A stretch of 64,000 bases of DNA from Corynebacterium caspium DSM 44850 (GCF_030440555.1 NZ_CP047118.1:992001-1056000), one strand, 5' to 3'. Counted from the first letter of the stretch, positions 36,262 through 50,400 are shown. Notes: a model not told the origin generated them from the sequence alone. Numbers and translations are program-made.

Positions 36262-37276
36262 TTATTTCTTCTGATACTGGAGGCGCCGGAATTTCTGCTG
36301 GGTTTTCAACCTCAGGCTTGTCCTCCTTCGGCTGCGGGAGAGCTGGTACGGCTGCTTCAGCAGAAGCAGCTGCTCCATATGCACCAGAACCACCATCTAG
36401 TTGTTCTCGCATCGCAATGACGGTGGCTATTTGAGCCCACTGTCTATCTACAGAATCAACGGTAGAGGGTTTACGCTCTTGTTTAGCACTGCGAATTAAT
36501 CCAATGGTTCCAGTATCGGCAGCGCTATGAACACGACCACTTAGAACCACACCTTGACCACGGGTTTTTAAAGCATTTGCAAAATTTGCCAGTTGTGCTG
36601 CGGAGAAGTCTTTTTCACCTGCGCCATCGGAGCTTCCAGTAATGATGACTATGCCCTGTGCTGGTAAAATCGTGCCATCTTCGTAGTTGATATACCCAGA
36701 GTCACGTAATGCTCTTAATAAAAGGCCACGTTCCTCTTCGCCTGCTTGTGGTTCGCCATTTTCAGGGTTTAGGAATAAGGCTGATCCTAAAGCTTCTCCG
36801 GAGTGGTTACCTGGTGCAAGATTATCAACTGATAGCTGTGCACCTGCTGGCAAAGTATTAACGATTATTGTTTTTAGAGCGTCAGCCCCAGCTTGGTCTA
36901 AGAATTTTTCTTTAAGGAGGATTTCCCCACTGTTTGTCGCTCCTGCGGCTTTGAGTAAACGCTCTACCGCATTTACGTCTTCGTTATTAGCATCTGCAGT
37001 TTTGAATACTAGTATCGACCGATCTTGGAGAACCCCGGTCACACTGGAAAAAGCGAGTTCACTAAGAACAGAATCAGCCGATGCTGCTTGAGCTTTATAA
37101 ATCTCAACATCTTGGGAAACTGCTGCAAAATCGCGTTTTGCTTTTTCTGCTTCAGCTCCGTTGCCCCCTGGAATATTTGGAGCGATTGCGAAAACTCCTA
37201 AAGCCACTCCAGCGGCGACTCCGAATCCAAGTCCAGCAATAACTACGCCGCTACGTCCTTGAGTTGTCTTAGACAT
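36251..37276 (-). CDS. steB: SteB / MctB-family protein
   Basis: A 341-residue protein of the MctB 'copper transporter' family (Rv1698 type). One N-terminal membrane helix (about 9-33) is followed by a coiled-coil-like segment ('AEKAKRDFAAVSQDVEIYKAQAASADSVLSELAF') and an extracytoplasmic domain. The acidic, proline-rich tail (PQPKEDKPEVENPAEIPAPP) is low complexity. In C. glutamicum the homolog SteB works with SteA in the cell-separation pathway that controls the hydrolase RipA. The mycobacterial homolog has been linked to copper. AGAGGAAA precedes the ATG. It directly follows steA. Confidence 0.88.
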   Translation of the reverse strand: MSKTTQGRSGVVIAGLGFGVAAGVALGVFAIAPNIPGGNGAEAEKAKRDFAAVSQDVEIYKAQAASADSVLSELAFSSVTGVLQDRSILVFKTADANNEDVNAVERLLKAAGATNSGEILLKEKFLDQAGADALKTIIVNTLPAGAQLSVDNLAPGNHSGEALGSALFLNPENGEPQAGEEERGLLLRALRDSGYINYEDGTILPAQGIVIITGSSDGAGEKDFSAAQLANFANALKTRGQGVVLSGRVHSAADTGTIGLIRSAKQERKPSTVDSVDRQWAQIATVIAMREQLDGGSGAYGAAASAEAAVPALPQPKEDKPEVENPAEIPAPPVSEEINGA

Positions 37277-37303
37277 CTAAGTTTCCTCTTCTTTCAAGTC
37301 GCA

Positions 37304-38500
37304 TTAGCGAAATAGTCCTTGAACCGCAAGCACGAAATTATTCCAAGTCTGAATTAAGTTTTCTGCAAAACTTAGATCACCGCTTAGACCTACAACCACG
37401 ACAATGGCAGCTGCGGCTACCAAGATTCCAAGTATGGCCCACAACCATCCAGTGGATACTGAACGAGTTGGCCGATATAGCGCGGCTAAAGTAGCGGCGT
37501 CAATAATAGTGGCACCAGCCTTTAGCCGTGATAGTAGTGCTGAAGGGGTGGCCTCAGTTCCGTGATGGAAAATAGCATCAAGATCTACAGGAGCCCCGAC
37601 ATTTACAATTATCTCGGCTCCGTGATAGTCGGCCAATAATAAAGCTAAATCAGTTGCCGAACTAATGGCGGTAGGGAAAGTCATAGCCCCTACCCCTAAG
37701 TCTTGAATGCGCTCTAGACCTACTGCATGACCATCTGGATCAGCGGGAAGAATTACCCGTGCTCCGCTTCTTAAGGTTTCCGCTGCAATCTGTACTGGGT
37801 CCCCAATAACTAGGTCCAGCTTATAGCCCATATTCAAAATAGTATCGGCGGCTTCGTTTACTCCGATAATAACGGGGTTGAATTCCCGAATAAACCCACG
37901 TAGCTCTGTCAGCTGCTCTTTATGTTCTGGACCTGGAGATACCACTAAAGCTTTGCGTCCAAATAAATCGACGCCAGTATCTGGAATCCCCAAACCGTCA
38001 ATAAGCAGCGGCGCCTCAGAACGTACGAATTCTATGGTATTACCAAAATATGCTTCCATATGGTCAACCAGAGACTGCTGAGATTCCACAAAAGAGCTTA
38101 TAACCTCAGTGCGTTCTAGGATACTGCCGCTACCAATGAGATTTTGGCCGATATAAATCGATCCAGAATCTTCCACCCGAGCTTTCTTTCCATCTTTGAA
38201 TTCGCCGAGAATAGCGGCTCCCACTGCATCAACGAGGACAATTCCTGCATCGAGCAGCATTTGGGGACCGAAATTTGGGACGGTTCCAGTACTGAAGTGA
38301 GCAATATTAATTACCACCGCGGGATGCATGTCAATGAGTTGCTGTGCAAATGACCGAGAAATATCGGAAGCATCTATTACAGCGATATCATTGGCATCAA
38401 ATCGCCGAAACCCTTTGGAATATGGGGTGGTCAGATCACGTAGCGTCCCATGAATACCGGGAAGATCGTCTTTTCGGGAAAACAGAGCCATGGGAGCCAT
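37304..38500 (-). CDS. steA: SteA, cell-division protein of the SteAB pair
   Basis: A 398-residue homolog of Rv1697 / C. glutamicum SteA. The cytoplasmic N-terminal part resembles thiamin-pyrophosphokinase-like folds ('NPVIIGVNEAADTILNMGYKLDLVIGDP'), including the conserved VIGDP. The C-terminus has one membrane helix (about 348-370, TGWLWAILGILVAAAAIVVVVG). SteA is known to recruit SteB to the division site and to help regulate peptidoglycan splitting. Two in-frame ATGs (38500, 38491) are possible starts. It sits between recN and steB as in other Corynebacteriales. Confidence 0.92.
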   Translation of the reverse strand: MAPMALFSRKDDLPGIHGTLRDLTTPYSKGFRRFDANDIAVIDASDISRSFAQQLIDMHPAVVINIAHFSTGTVPNFGPQMLLDAGIVLVDAVGAAILGEFKDGKKARVEDSGSIYIGQNLIGSGSILERTEVISSFVESQQSLVDHMEAYFGNTIEFVRSEAPLLIDGLGIPDTGVDLFGRKALVVSPGPEHKEQLTELRGFIREFNPVIIGVNEAADTILNMGYKLDLVIGDPVQIAAETLRSGARVILPADPDGHAVGLERIQDLGVGAMTFPTAISSATDLALLLADYHGAEIIVNVGAPVDLDAIFHHGTEATPSALLSRLKAGATIIDAATLAALYRPTRSVSTGWLWAILGILVAAAAIVVVVGLSGDLSFAENLIQTWNNFVLAVQGLFR

Positions 38501-38549
38501 TATTCTTTAGAAACTCTTTCTGCTGTTGGAGGCGCGCGGATCAAACAAA

Positions 38550-40286
38550 CTATTGCCGTTTATATTCTGCAACCTCTTGCTGAGCTCTAGATAAGAGCTC
38601 TGCAGCATGGGCTCGCCCTGTATCAGTATCATCTAAGCCGGCCAGCATGCGGGCCAGCTCTTCTACTCGCTCTTCTTTACTCAAGCTCAACACCCCAGAA
38701 GTGACAGAATCATCAGTTACGTCTTTAGCTACGTGCAAGTGAGTATCTGCATAAGCAGCGACCTGCGGTAAGTGCGTCACCGCGATGACCTGGTTAGAGG
38801 TTGCTAATTTTGATAAACGTCTGCCGATTTCTACAGCTGCTCGCCCGCCTACACCTGCATCGACTTCATCAAATACTAAAGTAACTCCAGAATTTCCGCC
38901 GGAAAGAATAACCTCAAGCGCAAGCATTACCCGAGATAACTCACCTCCTGAGGCTGCAGTAGCTAAAGGCAATGCTTCAGAAGTTTCATTCGGTGCGAGT
39001 TTGAGGGTAACTGTATCGCAACCTTCAGCACCGAATTCAGTTTCTGTTATTTCAACAACTAAACGTGATTTCGGCATAGCCAAACCACGAAGTTCCGCAG
39101 TAGCTTCCTGTGATAGTTTACGTGCGGCAGTACGCCGTAAAGCTGATAGCTTCATACCCGCTGATTTCATTTTCTGCCGTGCTTTTTCCACATCGCGCTG
39201 CAATGCCTCTAAAGCTTCAGAAGATATATCTATTGAACGAAGCCTTGTCTCAGCTTTCTTCTTCCACTCCAATACTCCATTAATATCTGGTGCGTATTTC
39301 CGAGTTAAAGTTTTTAGCTGTTGCTGTCTTTGCAAGCTTTCTTCCAAAGCCTGAGAATCAGTAGGTAGCGCTGAAAGAAAAGAACCCAATTGGGCAGAAA
39401 TATCAGTTAACTCACCTGTTAACACGGCAAGTCGCTTCGCGGCTTCTTGAAGTTCTTGGTCTTCAGAATTAGCCAGTACAGCTTGTGCTTGCCCCAATAA
39501 ACTGGAGGCAGAATTATCATCTACTTCGCTGTAATCACCTAAAGCACTTAGTCCATCAATAAAGGTGATAGCACTTGCAGATTCCTCGCGAAGTATATCA
39601 ACGTCTTGGAGGCGGCGAATTAACTGTACTAGCTCAACATCTTCTCCAGGAATGGGATTAACATCAGATATTTCTCCAATAGCGAATTCCAAGCGGTCTA
39701 TTTCTTGGGCCAGTTCACGTCGTGACTCAATTCGCTGCTTTAAATCTTTATCCAAAGATTTAAAGCTGTGGTACGCCTGTCGATATTTATCCAGTAATGG
39801 TTTAGTAGCAGCGTCATATCTATCTAAGGCCGCTAATTGTTCCGCAGATCCCAACAGCCTTAGTTGGTCATTTTGTCCGTGTATGGTCAAAAGCTCTCTT
39901 GAAAACTCTTCCAAGGTTGCTGCGGGAACCGACCTTCCCCCTAAATGAGCCCGTGATCTTCCCCCTGAAGCTGAGATAGTCCGGGTAGCGATAAACTCCC
40001 CATTTTCATCAGCATGACCACCAGCGTTTTCAACAATTTCTTGGGCAGCTGCGGCGATTTCAGCATTCATCCCAGTAGTTAGAAAGCGGCCCTCTACAAC
40101 GGCTTTAGATGCGCCTCTTCTAATTCGCGAAGCATCTGCCCGCCCTCCAGTGAGCAAACGTAATCCGGTAACTACCATCGTTTTACCAGCGCCGGTCTCA
40201 CCAGTTAGCACAGTTAGTCCTGGGCTGAGTTCAGCGGTAGCAGCGGGAATAATCCCTAAGTTTTCAATGCTTATCTCTGCGAGCAT
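38550..40286 (-). CDS. recN: DNA repair ATPase RecN
   Basis: An SMC-like repair protein of 578 residues that acts early in double-strand-break repair. Walker A is GETGAGKTM (29-37). Long coiled-coil arms span about 150-370 ('LTRKYAPDINGVLEWKKKAETRLRSI' and similar). The C-terminal ATPase half has signature LATAASGGELSRVMLAL and Walker B VTLVFDEVDAGVGG. The frame begins at an ATG at 40304, but the RecN consensus start MLAEISIENLG is the ATG at 40286, which is used here. Confidence 0.95.
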   Translation of the reverse strand: MLAEISIENLGIIPAATAELSPGLTVLTGETGAGKTMVVTGLRLLTGGRADASRIRRGASKAVVEGRFLTTGMNAEIAAAAQEIVENAGGHADENGEFIATRTISASGGRSRAHLGGRSVPAATLEEFSRELLTIHGQNDQLRLLGSAEQLAALDRYDAATKPLLDKYRQAYHSFKSLDKDLKQRIESRRELAQEIDRLEFAIGEISDVNPIPGEDVELVQLIRRLQDVDILREESASAITFIDGLSALGDYSEVDDNSASSLLGQAQAVLANSEDQELQEAAKRLAVLTGELTDISAQLGSFLSALPTDSQALEESLQRQQQLKTLTRKYAPDINGVLEWKKKAETRLRSIDISSEALEALQRDVEKARQKMKSAGMKLSALRRTAARKLSQEATAELRGLAMPKSRLVVEITETEFGAEGCDTVTLKLAPNETSEALPLATAASGGELSRVMLALEVILSGGNSGVTLVFDEVDAGVGGRAAVEIGRRLSKLATSNQVIAVTHLPQVAAYADTHLHVAKDVTDDSVTSGVLSLSKEERVEELARMLAGLDDTDTGRAHAAELLSRAQQEVAEYKRQ

Positions 40287-40406
40287 GAATGCATCGTATC
40301 GCATAGATTAAATAAAAGCTAGAACACTTGTGCTATTTTTTTATTTTGCAGAAATCGAAGCAGGTTCTTACTAGTCAGCGCCTATTTAATAGCAGGTAAC
40401 ATGAAT

Positions 40407-41321
40407 CTATTCTTCGAGATGCGGGCCTCGCCACCCTTTAACTGGCAGCCTAAATTTAGTTACTAATCGATCAGTAAACGGTTTATCGTCAAGACGGACC
40501 CACCTGACCGGTCGGGCACCGCGAACTACCTCAACTCGTGATCCCGCAGGCATATCTATAGATCTAAAACCATCCATAGTTGCTTGTGCTGGAAAAGAAT
40601 CCGGATTTGACTCCACAGCTACTGTTGAGTGCGGGGAAACCACTAAAGGCTTGGTGAATAGAGCGTGGGCATTATTAAGAACTACCAAAATAGCGTCTAA
40701 TTCTGGCCATAATACCGGCCCACCAGCGGAGAAAGCATAGGCAGTTGAGCCAGTAGGGGTAGAAATTATTACTCCATCTCCCCCAAAAGAGCTCACCGGA
40801 CGCCCGTCTACTTCAAGTATTGCATCCAGGACGCCGCCACGATTTAGATTTTCAACACTTACTTCATTTAGTGCCCAACTGCGCCCAAGAACTTCCGAAT
40901 TTTGACCATAAACGGTGACGTCTATAGTTAAGCGTTCTTCGATGCCATAGTCTCTTTCAATCACACGGCTAAGCGCTTCGTCTAAAGACTCGATTTCCCA
41001 TTGTGCTAAAAATCCGACATGCCCCAAATTGATACCTAGCACTGGGAGATCGGCGCTATGAGCTAAATGTGCTGCGCGTAAAAAGGTACCGTCACCACCA
41101 AGTACCAGGACTAATTCGACTCCGGCAGTGGCTTTATCCAAACAGGTTTCGAGACTGATATTTTCAAGTACAGGGTGATTCGATAATATGGAAGAATCCT
41201 GTGGTGCCATCATTCGGACACTAATACCGCTAGCCGTTAGCACCTCAGCTGCGCAAGATGCAGCCTGCAGATTAGATTCTCGCCCTGCGTGCGGTACTAA
41301 AAGTATGCTCCGGCCACTCAT
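40407..41321 (-). CDS. nadK: NAD kinase
   Basis: A 304-residue ATP/polyphosphate NAD kinase that makes NADP from NAD. The catalytic LVLGGDGTFLRAAHLA is near residue 73, and the second motif is GGDGVIISTPTGSTAYAFSAGGP. The LGINLGHVGFLAQWE pattern is family-specific. The ATG overlaps the tlyA stop by 4 bp (ATGA), the same order as Rv1694-Rv1695. Confidence 0.95.
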   Translation of the reverse strand: MSGRSILLVPHAGRESNLQAASCAAEVLTASGISVRMMAPQDSSILSNHPVLENISLETCLDKATAGVELVLVLGGDGTFLRAAHLAHSADLPVLGINLGHVGFLAQWEIESLDEALSRVIERDYGIEERLTIDVTVYGQNSEVLGRSWALNEVSVENLNRGGVLDAILEVDGRPVSSFGGDGVIISTPTGSTAYAFSAGGPVLWPELDAILVVLNNAHALFTKPLVVSPHSTVAVESNPDSFPAQATMDGFRSIDMPAGSRVEVVRGARPVRWVRLDDKPFTDRLVTKFRLPVKGWRGPHLEE

Positions 41322-42142
41322 TGGGGTCCTTCCGCAACAGCTTTTTGCACGTATTCCAGTATTTCTGCTTCATTTAAAGCAGCATGGCCACCATCTTTTA
41401 CTAGCCAAAGAAAATATTCTACATTTCCACTCGGCCCAGGTAGAGGTGAGGCCACCACGCCTTTCATGCTTAAACCTAAGGATTGCGCAAACTTAGCAAT
41501 TTCTACTGTCACCTCGGTTCTTTGAGTGGTGGATCGAACCACGCCTCCGTTACCAAGTTTATCCTTACCGACCTCAAACTGCGGTTTAACCATAGGTAAC
41601 AGATCCGCCCCATCAGATAGCGCCCCGACTATGGCCGGTAAAGTGAGCTTTAAAGAGATGAAGGATAAATCCCCAACCATTGCATCACAGGGGCCGTTCA
41701 TCATCTCAGGAGTCAAATAACGAATATTAGTTCTATCTAAAACCGTTACGCGCGGATCGTTTTGTAAACGCCATATTAGCTGCCCATAGCCAACATCAAC
41801 AGCAACCACTTCACGAGCTTTTCGAGACAAAGCTACATCAGTAAACCCCCCGGTCGAAGCTCCCGCATCAAGCACTCGTTTACCTTGCAAATCCAAACCT
41901 TGTGGCTCGAATGCCTCCAGAGCCCCCAATAGTTTTTTTGCGCCACGGGAAGCCCATGCAGGTTCTTCTGAACCTGAAATTTTAATAGAAACTGCATTAT
42001 CGACAACAGTCGCAGGTTTCAAAGCTACAAATCCGCCGACCTCTACCCTTCCAGCTTTGATCATCTCAACAGCATGATCTCGAGACCGGGCGATCTTGCG
42101 ACGCACTAGCTCTGCATCGAGTCGGCGTCGGGCAGAAGTCAC
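41318..42142 (-). CDS. tlyA: TlyA-type rRNA 2'-O-methyltransferase
   Basis: 274 residues from the GTG at 42142 (MTSARRRLDAELVRRK). An N-terminal S4 RNA-binding domain (about 1-60) precedes an FtsJ-like methyltransferase domain with motif I VLDAGASTGGFTDVAL (near 90-105). Other family patterns are VGDLSFISLKLTLPA and MVKPQFEVGK. TlyA is known to methylate 16S C1409 and 23S C1920, which sensitises ribosomes to capreomycin; the haemolysin name is historical. A longer frame opens at 42220 but would run over the 58-aa gene just upstream. The GTG lies 10 bases after that gene's stop, with GTGAG upstream. Confidence 0.9.
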   Translation of the reverse strand: MTSARRRLDAELVRRKIARSRDHAVEMIKAGRVEVGGFVALKPATVVDNAVSIKISGSEEPAWASRGAKKLLGALEAFEPQGLDLQGKRVLDAGASTGGFTDVALSRKAREVVAVDVGYGQLIWRLQNDPRVTVLDRTNIRYLTPEMMNGPCDAMVGDLSFISLKLTLPAIVGALSDGADLLPMVKPQFEVGKDKLGNGGVVRSTTQRTEVTVEIAKFAQSLGLSMKGVVASPLPGPSGNVEYFLWLVKDGGHAALNEAEILEYVQKAVAEGPQ

Positions 42143-42152
42143 AGCTAGATGC

Positions 42153-42329
42153 TCACTTTCTTTCTTGTAAAGCGTCGTAGAGAAGTTCATGAGCACGTTG
42201 CAATAAACTTGCCTCTTCATCCAGGTCTCTACTGGGATGCTCTAATAAGCTTTCTACTTGGGAAAATACTGTTTCTAGGTTAATCCTAGACTTAATTGGA
42301 TCGCCTGGAAGAGGTGCAGAACTTACCAT
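42153..42329 (-). CDS. 58-residue conserved small protein (Rv1693-like)
   Basis: A short gene lies between the HAD phosphatase and tlyA. It begins ATG at 42329 (MVSSAPLPGDPIKSRINLET) and ends TGA at 42153. It overlaps the HAD stop by 7 bp and ends 10 bp before the tlyA GTG. The protein is acidic and helical, with a VFSQVESLLEH...LLQRAHELLYDAL pattern suggesting a short coiled or two-helix hairpin. Mycobacteria have a protein of the same small size in the same slot, which supports its reality. Function is unknown. Confidence 0.8.
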   Translation of the reverse strand: MVSSAPLPGDPIKSRINLETVFSQVESLLEHPSRDLDEEASLLQRAHELLYDALQERK

Positions 42330-43303
42330 TTGGCAAGAACGCGTTCCGCAGCTTCACTTTGTGGTCGAATCAGTTCAAATTTACGTTCAGTAGCCCAAGC
42401 GACCTGAGCTATAGTACGTAAAGCTTGAATCGGTGTAGATTCAGCATTTCCGCCTGAAAGCAAAATATCGTTGCCATCAATACGCGAAGTGAATTCTCCC
42501 TGTGGGCTGGGAATAAGTTCAGAAACTGGACTAAAGAGGTCGTTCATAGAAGATCCGATATAAGTAGGACGCATCTCTTCGGGAGCATCCAATACATCTA
42601 AGAGACTAGAGACCCCGGTTGCTACGTATAAAGTGTCCATATTCGCCCGGTTTCCCCCAAGGATATCGGTATCGAGCCGATCTCCTACGGCCAAAGGTTT
42701 GACAGCACCTATATTAGCGGCAGCTTGCAAAAACATTGCTGGTTCAGGTTTTCCAGCTGAGACTGGTTTAATTCCAGTTGCAGAAACCACTGCCGCAACC
42801 ATGGACCCATTACCCACAGCTAATCCACGTTTAGTTGGAAGAGAAGTATCGAGGTTAGAGGCCAAATATTTTGCGCCTGCGCGAATAGCATAAGCAGCCT
42901 CAGATAGCTCGGCCCAACCGGTAGCAGTGCTATGACCTTGTAAAACGCATGCAGGTTTATCGTTTGCCGAAGACACGACTTGCAAACCAGACTTGTTAGC
43001 TAATTCTTTAAAAGAATTAGTGCCCAGAACTAAAGCTTTAGTCCCAATTCCAAAACTATCGACTGCCATCTTCACAGCAGCATGAGCAGATGTTAGAACG
43101 TCTTTAGGTTCAGCTTTGATACCAATAGTTTGCAGCATTTGGGCAATTTCATCGGAGCTGCGAGATGCATTATTCGTGACGTATACAGCTGGCTTTTCTG
43201 AACGCCGAATACTATCAACAGCACCTGGAATTGAACGCCCGCTTTCCCAAACAGTACCGTCTAGATCAAGCAACAGGGCATCGTAAAGCGAAATCAAAGT
43301 CAT
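42323..43303 (-). CDS. HAD-superfamily phosphatase (NagD-like, subclass IIA)
   Basis: A 326-residue HAD hydrolase. Motif I is LLLDLDGTVW (near residue 10-19), the NagD-type substrate loop begins AVYVTNNASRS (motif II) and the later acidic motif is VGDRLDTDILGGNRA. The C2-type cap in between is standard for phosphoglycolate/p-nitrophenyl phosphatase-like enzymes. It corresponds to Rv1692, reported as a glycerol 3-phosphate phosphatase in M. tuberculosis. The C-terminal 60 residues are an extra alpha/beta segment. It starts 17 bp after the TPR gene. Confidence 0.9.
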   Translation of the reverse strand: MTLISLYDALLLDLDGTVWESGRSIPGAVDSIRRSEKPAVYVTNNASRSSDEIAQMLQTIGIKAEPKDVLTSAHAAVKMAVDSFGIGTKALVLGTNSFKELANKSGLQVVSSANDKPACVLQGHSTATGWAELSEAAYAIRAGAKYLASNLDTSLPTKRGLAVGNGSMVAAVVSATGIKPVSAGKPEPAMFLQAAANIGAVKPLAVGDRLDTDILGGNRANMDTLYVATGVSSLLDVLDAPEEMRPTYIGSSMNDLFSPVSELIPSPQGEFTSRIDGNDILLSGGNAESTPIQALRTIAQVAWATERKFELIRPQSEAAERVLAKW

Positions 43304-43319
43304 AAGTTATAACCTCTAC

Positions 43320-44306
43320 TTATAGAGTTTTGAGACGCTCTTCAGCGTCTGTGTAACCATCTTTATCTACATCCGCTACTGCTTGAAACCATTCGCGGGC
43401 ATCGTCTTTACGACCCAAATTCAAAAGTGCATCTGCATAAGCGTAATTAAGTCGAATTCCGGCCATACTACTGGAATTCTTATCAGGATTCATGCGTTCA
43501 AGAGTTACCAATGCTGACTCTAACTGACCTAGATCAGTACGAGCTCCCGCAACGACGATAGCTAATTCGATGCGACTATCCGGATCTAGTTGCGCAGCAT
43601 CTTCTGACTGGCCAAGTTCAATAGCCTTCTGCGGACGACCAAGTCCACGTTCGGCATCTGCCATTACCGCCAATAAGCCTGGACCACCACTCATACGGCG
43701 AGCGGCACGCAGTTCTGAAAGTGCCTCTTTCCACTCTCCAGCACGATAGGCAATAATTCCGTTAGTTTCTCGAACCACGCCCACTCGACCTGCACGTTCT
43801 TTAGCAGCTCTGGCGTGACGCAAAGCTAGTTGCGGATCATCTTCCATAAGCGTTGCTGCCATAAACATATGCTTTGCGACGCCATCGGCATTTTGTTTTG
43901 AAAGTACTCGCAGGTCTTGCAAAACCATAGGATCAAGATAGGTTATATCTATATCGTCTGGCAGGTCAGGTTCTGAGAGACGCTTATTAATGCGTTCTTC
44001 CCGATAACCTGCGCGCTGCGGGTTAAAGCGACGTTCATTTTCGCGATCGCGGCCACCGCGTTGGGCATGCCTGCGAGAATCTGAGGTATTTCCACCGCCA
44101 CGAGTATCTCGTCGTTCTTCACCACGGTGTGGACGATCACTGGAGAAAGAAGCAGCACCTCTTCGTTCAGAACTGGAACGTTCCCAGCTGTCTCGACCGC
44201 GACTATCAGTTGAGTTACGACGCGCGGAATTACCACGTTGACCGGAGGAGTCATTGTTAGAACGACGTGTTGGTCTATGGTTATCTGAACGACGGTTTTC
44301 AACCAT
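43320..44306 (-). CDS. TPR protein with a long arginine-rich disordered N-terminus
   Basis: A 328-residue protein at the Rv1691 position. Residues 1-105 are highly charged and low complexity (R, S, G, D, N), with repeats such as SRGRDSWERSSSERRGA. Residues 120-328 are TPR-like helical repeats ('LALRHARAAKERAG', 'EWKEALSELRAARR', 'YAYADALLNLGRKDDAREWFQAVADVD'). No catalytic motif is seen. The N-terminus looks like an RNA-binding or condensate-forming tail; this is inference. It is the first gene after the rRNA operon terminator, on the same strand. Confidence 0.85.
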   Translation of the reverse strand: MVENRRSDNHRPTRRSNNDSSGQRGNSARRNSTDSRGRDSWERSSSERRGAASFSSDRPHRGEERRDTRGGGNTSDSRRHAQRGGRDRENERRFNPQRAGYREERINKRLSEPDLPDDIDITYLDPMVLQDLRVLSKQNADGVAKHMFMAATLMEDDPQLALRHARAAKERAGRVGVVRETNGIIAYRAGEWKEALSELRAARRMSGGPGLLAVMADAERGLGRPQKAIELGQSEDAAQLDPDSRIELAIVVAGARTDLGQLESALVTLERMNPDKNSSSMAGIRLNYAYADALLNLGRKDDAREWFQAVADVDKDGYTDAEERLKTL

Positions 44307-44351
44307 ACGAGTTAGTTCTCTTTCTACCAGCTGAAAATAATAAATGTTAAA

Positions 44352-44409
44352 TTTAGCATAAAAACAAGGGAGTGGTATAAGTAAAATCTGTTTACCTATA
44401 CCACTCCCT
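44352..44409 (-). terminator. Terminator of the rRNA operon
   Basis: A 13-bp perfect stem (AGGGAGTGGTATA 44367-44379 with TATACCACTCCCT 44397-44409) has a second GTAAA/TTTAC helix inside the loop. It is followed on the minus strand by TTGTTTTTATG. It lies about 40 bases after the 5S gene and before the TPR gene, which needs its own promoter. Confidence 0.9.
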
Positions 44410-44450
44410 CACCAGGAATATAAAATATATTCTCTTTTATCAAATTTTTA

Positions 44451-44570
44451 GTGTTGGCAGCGACTTACTCTCCCACACGCTCCCGCATGCAGTACCATCA
44501 GCGATTAACAGACTTAGCTACCGGGTTCGAAAAGGGACCGGGCATACCCCTGCCACTAAACCACCAACAC
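44451..44570 (-). rRNA. rrf: 5S ribosomal RNA
   Basis: About 120 bases. The ends pair (GTGTTGG/CCAACAC), and the internal CCCGGTCCCTTTTCGAACCCGG region and GCGGGAGCGTGTGGGAGAGTA are conserved 5S elements. It is the last gene of the operon. Confidence 0.95.
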
Positions 44571-44659
44571 ACCTAAAACACAACAACACCACACTACAAC
44601 CAACCCAAACCCCCAACCAGGAGTAATAGGTTTAGTGGGTGTTATGTCAAACACTGCAC

Positions 44660-44673
44660 AGTGGACGCAAGCA
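44660..44673 (-). other. 3' arm of the candidate 23S rRNA processing stem
   Basis: AGTGGACGCAAGCA in the 23S-5S spacer is complementary, with one wobble, to TGCTCGCGTCCACT at 47894-47907 just before the 23S gene. Together they would bring the two ends of pre-23S into a helix for RNase III. Complementarity continues weakly outside. Confidence 0.6.
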
Positions 44674-44732
44674 ACAAAACAAAATCAGTGAAAACTAAAC
44701 TCGTTCTTCAATAACCATTAATAATCATTAAT

Positions 44733-49720
<4,988 letters not shown>

Positions 49721-50394
49721 AATAATCAGAATAATAAATATTCCAGAAATATTCCCTAAAATAATTTATTAGGAAAGCCTGAAATAAACCTGACTAAAAA
49801 CAAAACTCTGACTCACAAACCCTCACCAAGTAAGCATGAAACATAGTGTTTAACCACTATTGTTGTAGCCTAGTTTGTTGGGGTTAGTGTTCATTGTTGT
49901 TGTTAAAAGTTGAAAATATTTCAATAATTTTTAGATTCTTAAAAACATCTCAAATCGTACACGGGGTGTGCGTTTGAGTGTTTGTATAAATAGTTTTTTG
50001 ACAAACTTATAAGATTTCTCTTTTGGGTGTTGTCTAAAAAGTATTAGCGAATCGGAAACTTTTTGGTTCTTTGTTTTTTCGTGATCCCTATTGTTTCCTT
50101 TAAGGTCACGCCGATTGTGTTTTAACCGATATCATGCACCACTTAGGGGGTGCTACATATGGCTGGTTCACAATTTGTTTTGTGTTGCTGTTAACAAAGA
50201 AAACTCTAAATAAAGGGTTTTAGGCCTTTTTCTAGGTTCCTGGTTTCCAGTTCTGCCAGTTTTTTAGTACGTCACTTCAAAGATTAATGTCTTAAAGTAG
50301 TACATTGGTACGCTATTGAGTTCTCACACAACATGAGCACACACTGCAAAACATCCTCAATAAATTGAAGCATATTTCTTGTATGCGGCTCGGG
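49721..50394 (-). other. Long leader of the rRNA operon
   Basis: About 670 bases lie between the predicted transcription start (near 50394) and 16S. No gene was found. The plus strand is G/T-rich, so the leader RNA is A/C-rich and could pair with the G/U-rich spacer RNA after 16S to form the pre-16S stem; a precise stem was not resolved by eye. It contains the first boxA-like site. Confidence 0.6.
50320..50333 (-). promoter_or_regulatory. boxA-like antitermination site in the 16S leader
   Basis: The RNA-sense sequence TGTTGTGTGAGAAC, followed by TCAATAGCGTACCAATGT, matches the actinobacterial leader pattern 'TTTGAGAACTCAA'. The same 14 bases recur in the 16S-23S spacer. Confidence 0.7.
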
Positions 50395-50400
50395 TTTCAA

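Noticed and set aside
40320..40360. Stem followed by a T-run on the plus strand between recN and NAD kinase
   Set aside because: No plus-strand gene lies upstream to terminate, the stem has a mismatch, and on the minus strand it is just AT-rich promoter-like DNA.
42143..42220. Longer TlyA N-terminus starting at 42220
   Set aside because: It overlaps the 58-aa gene, and TlyA proteins begin at the S4 domain, matching the GTG at 42142.
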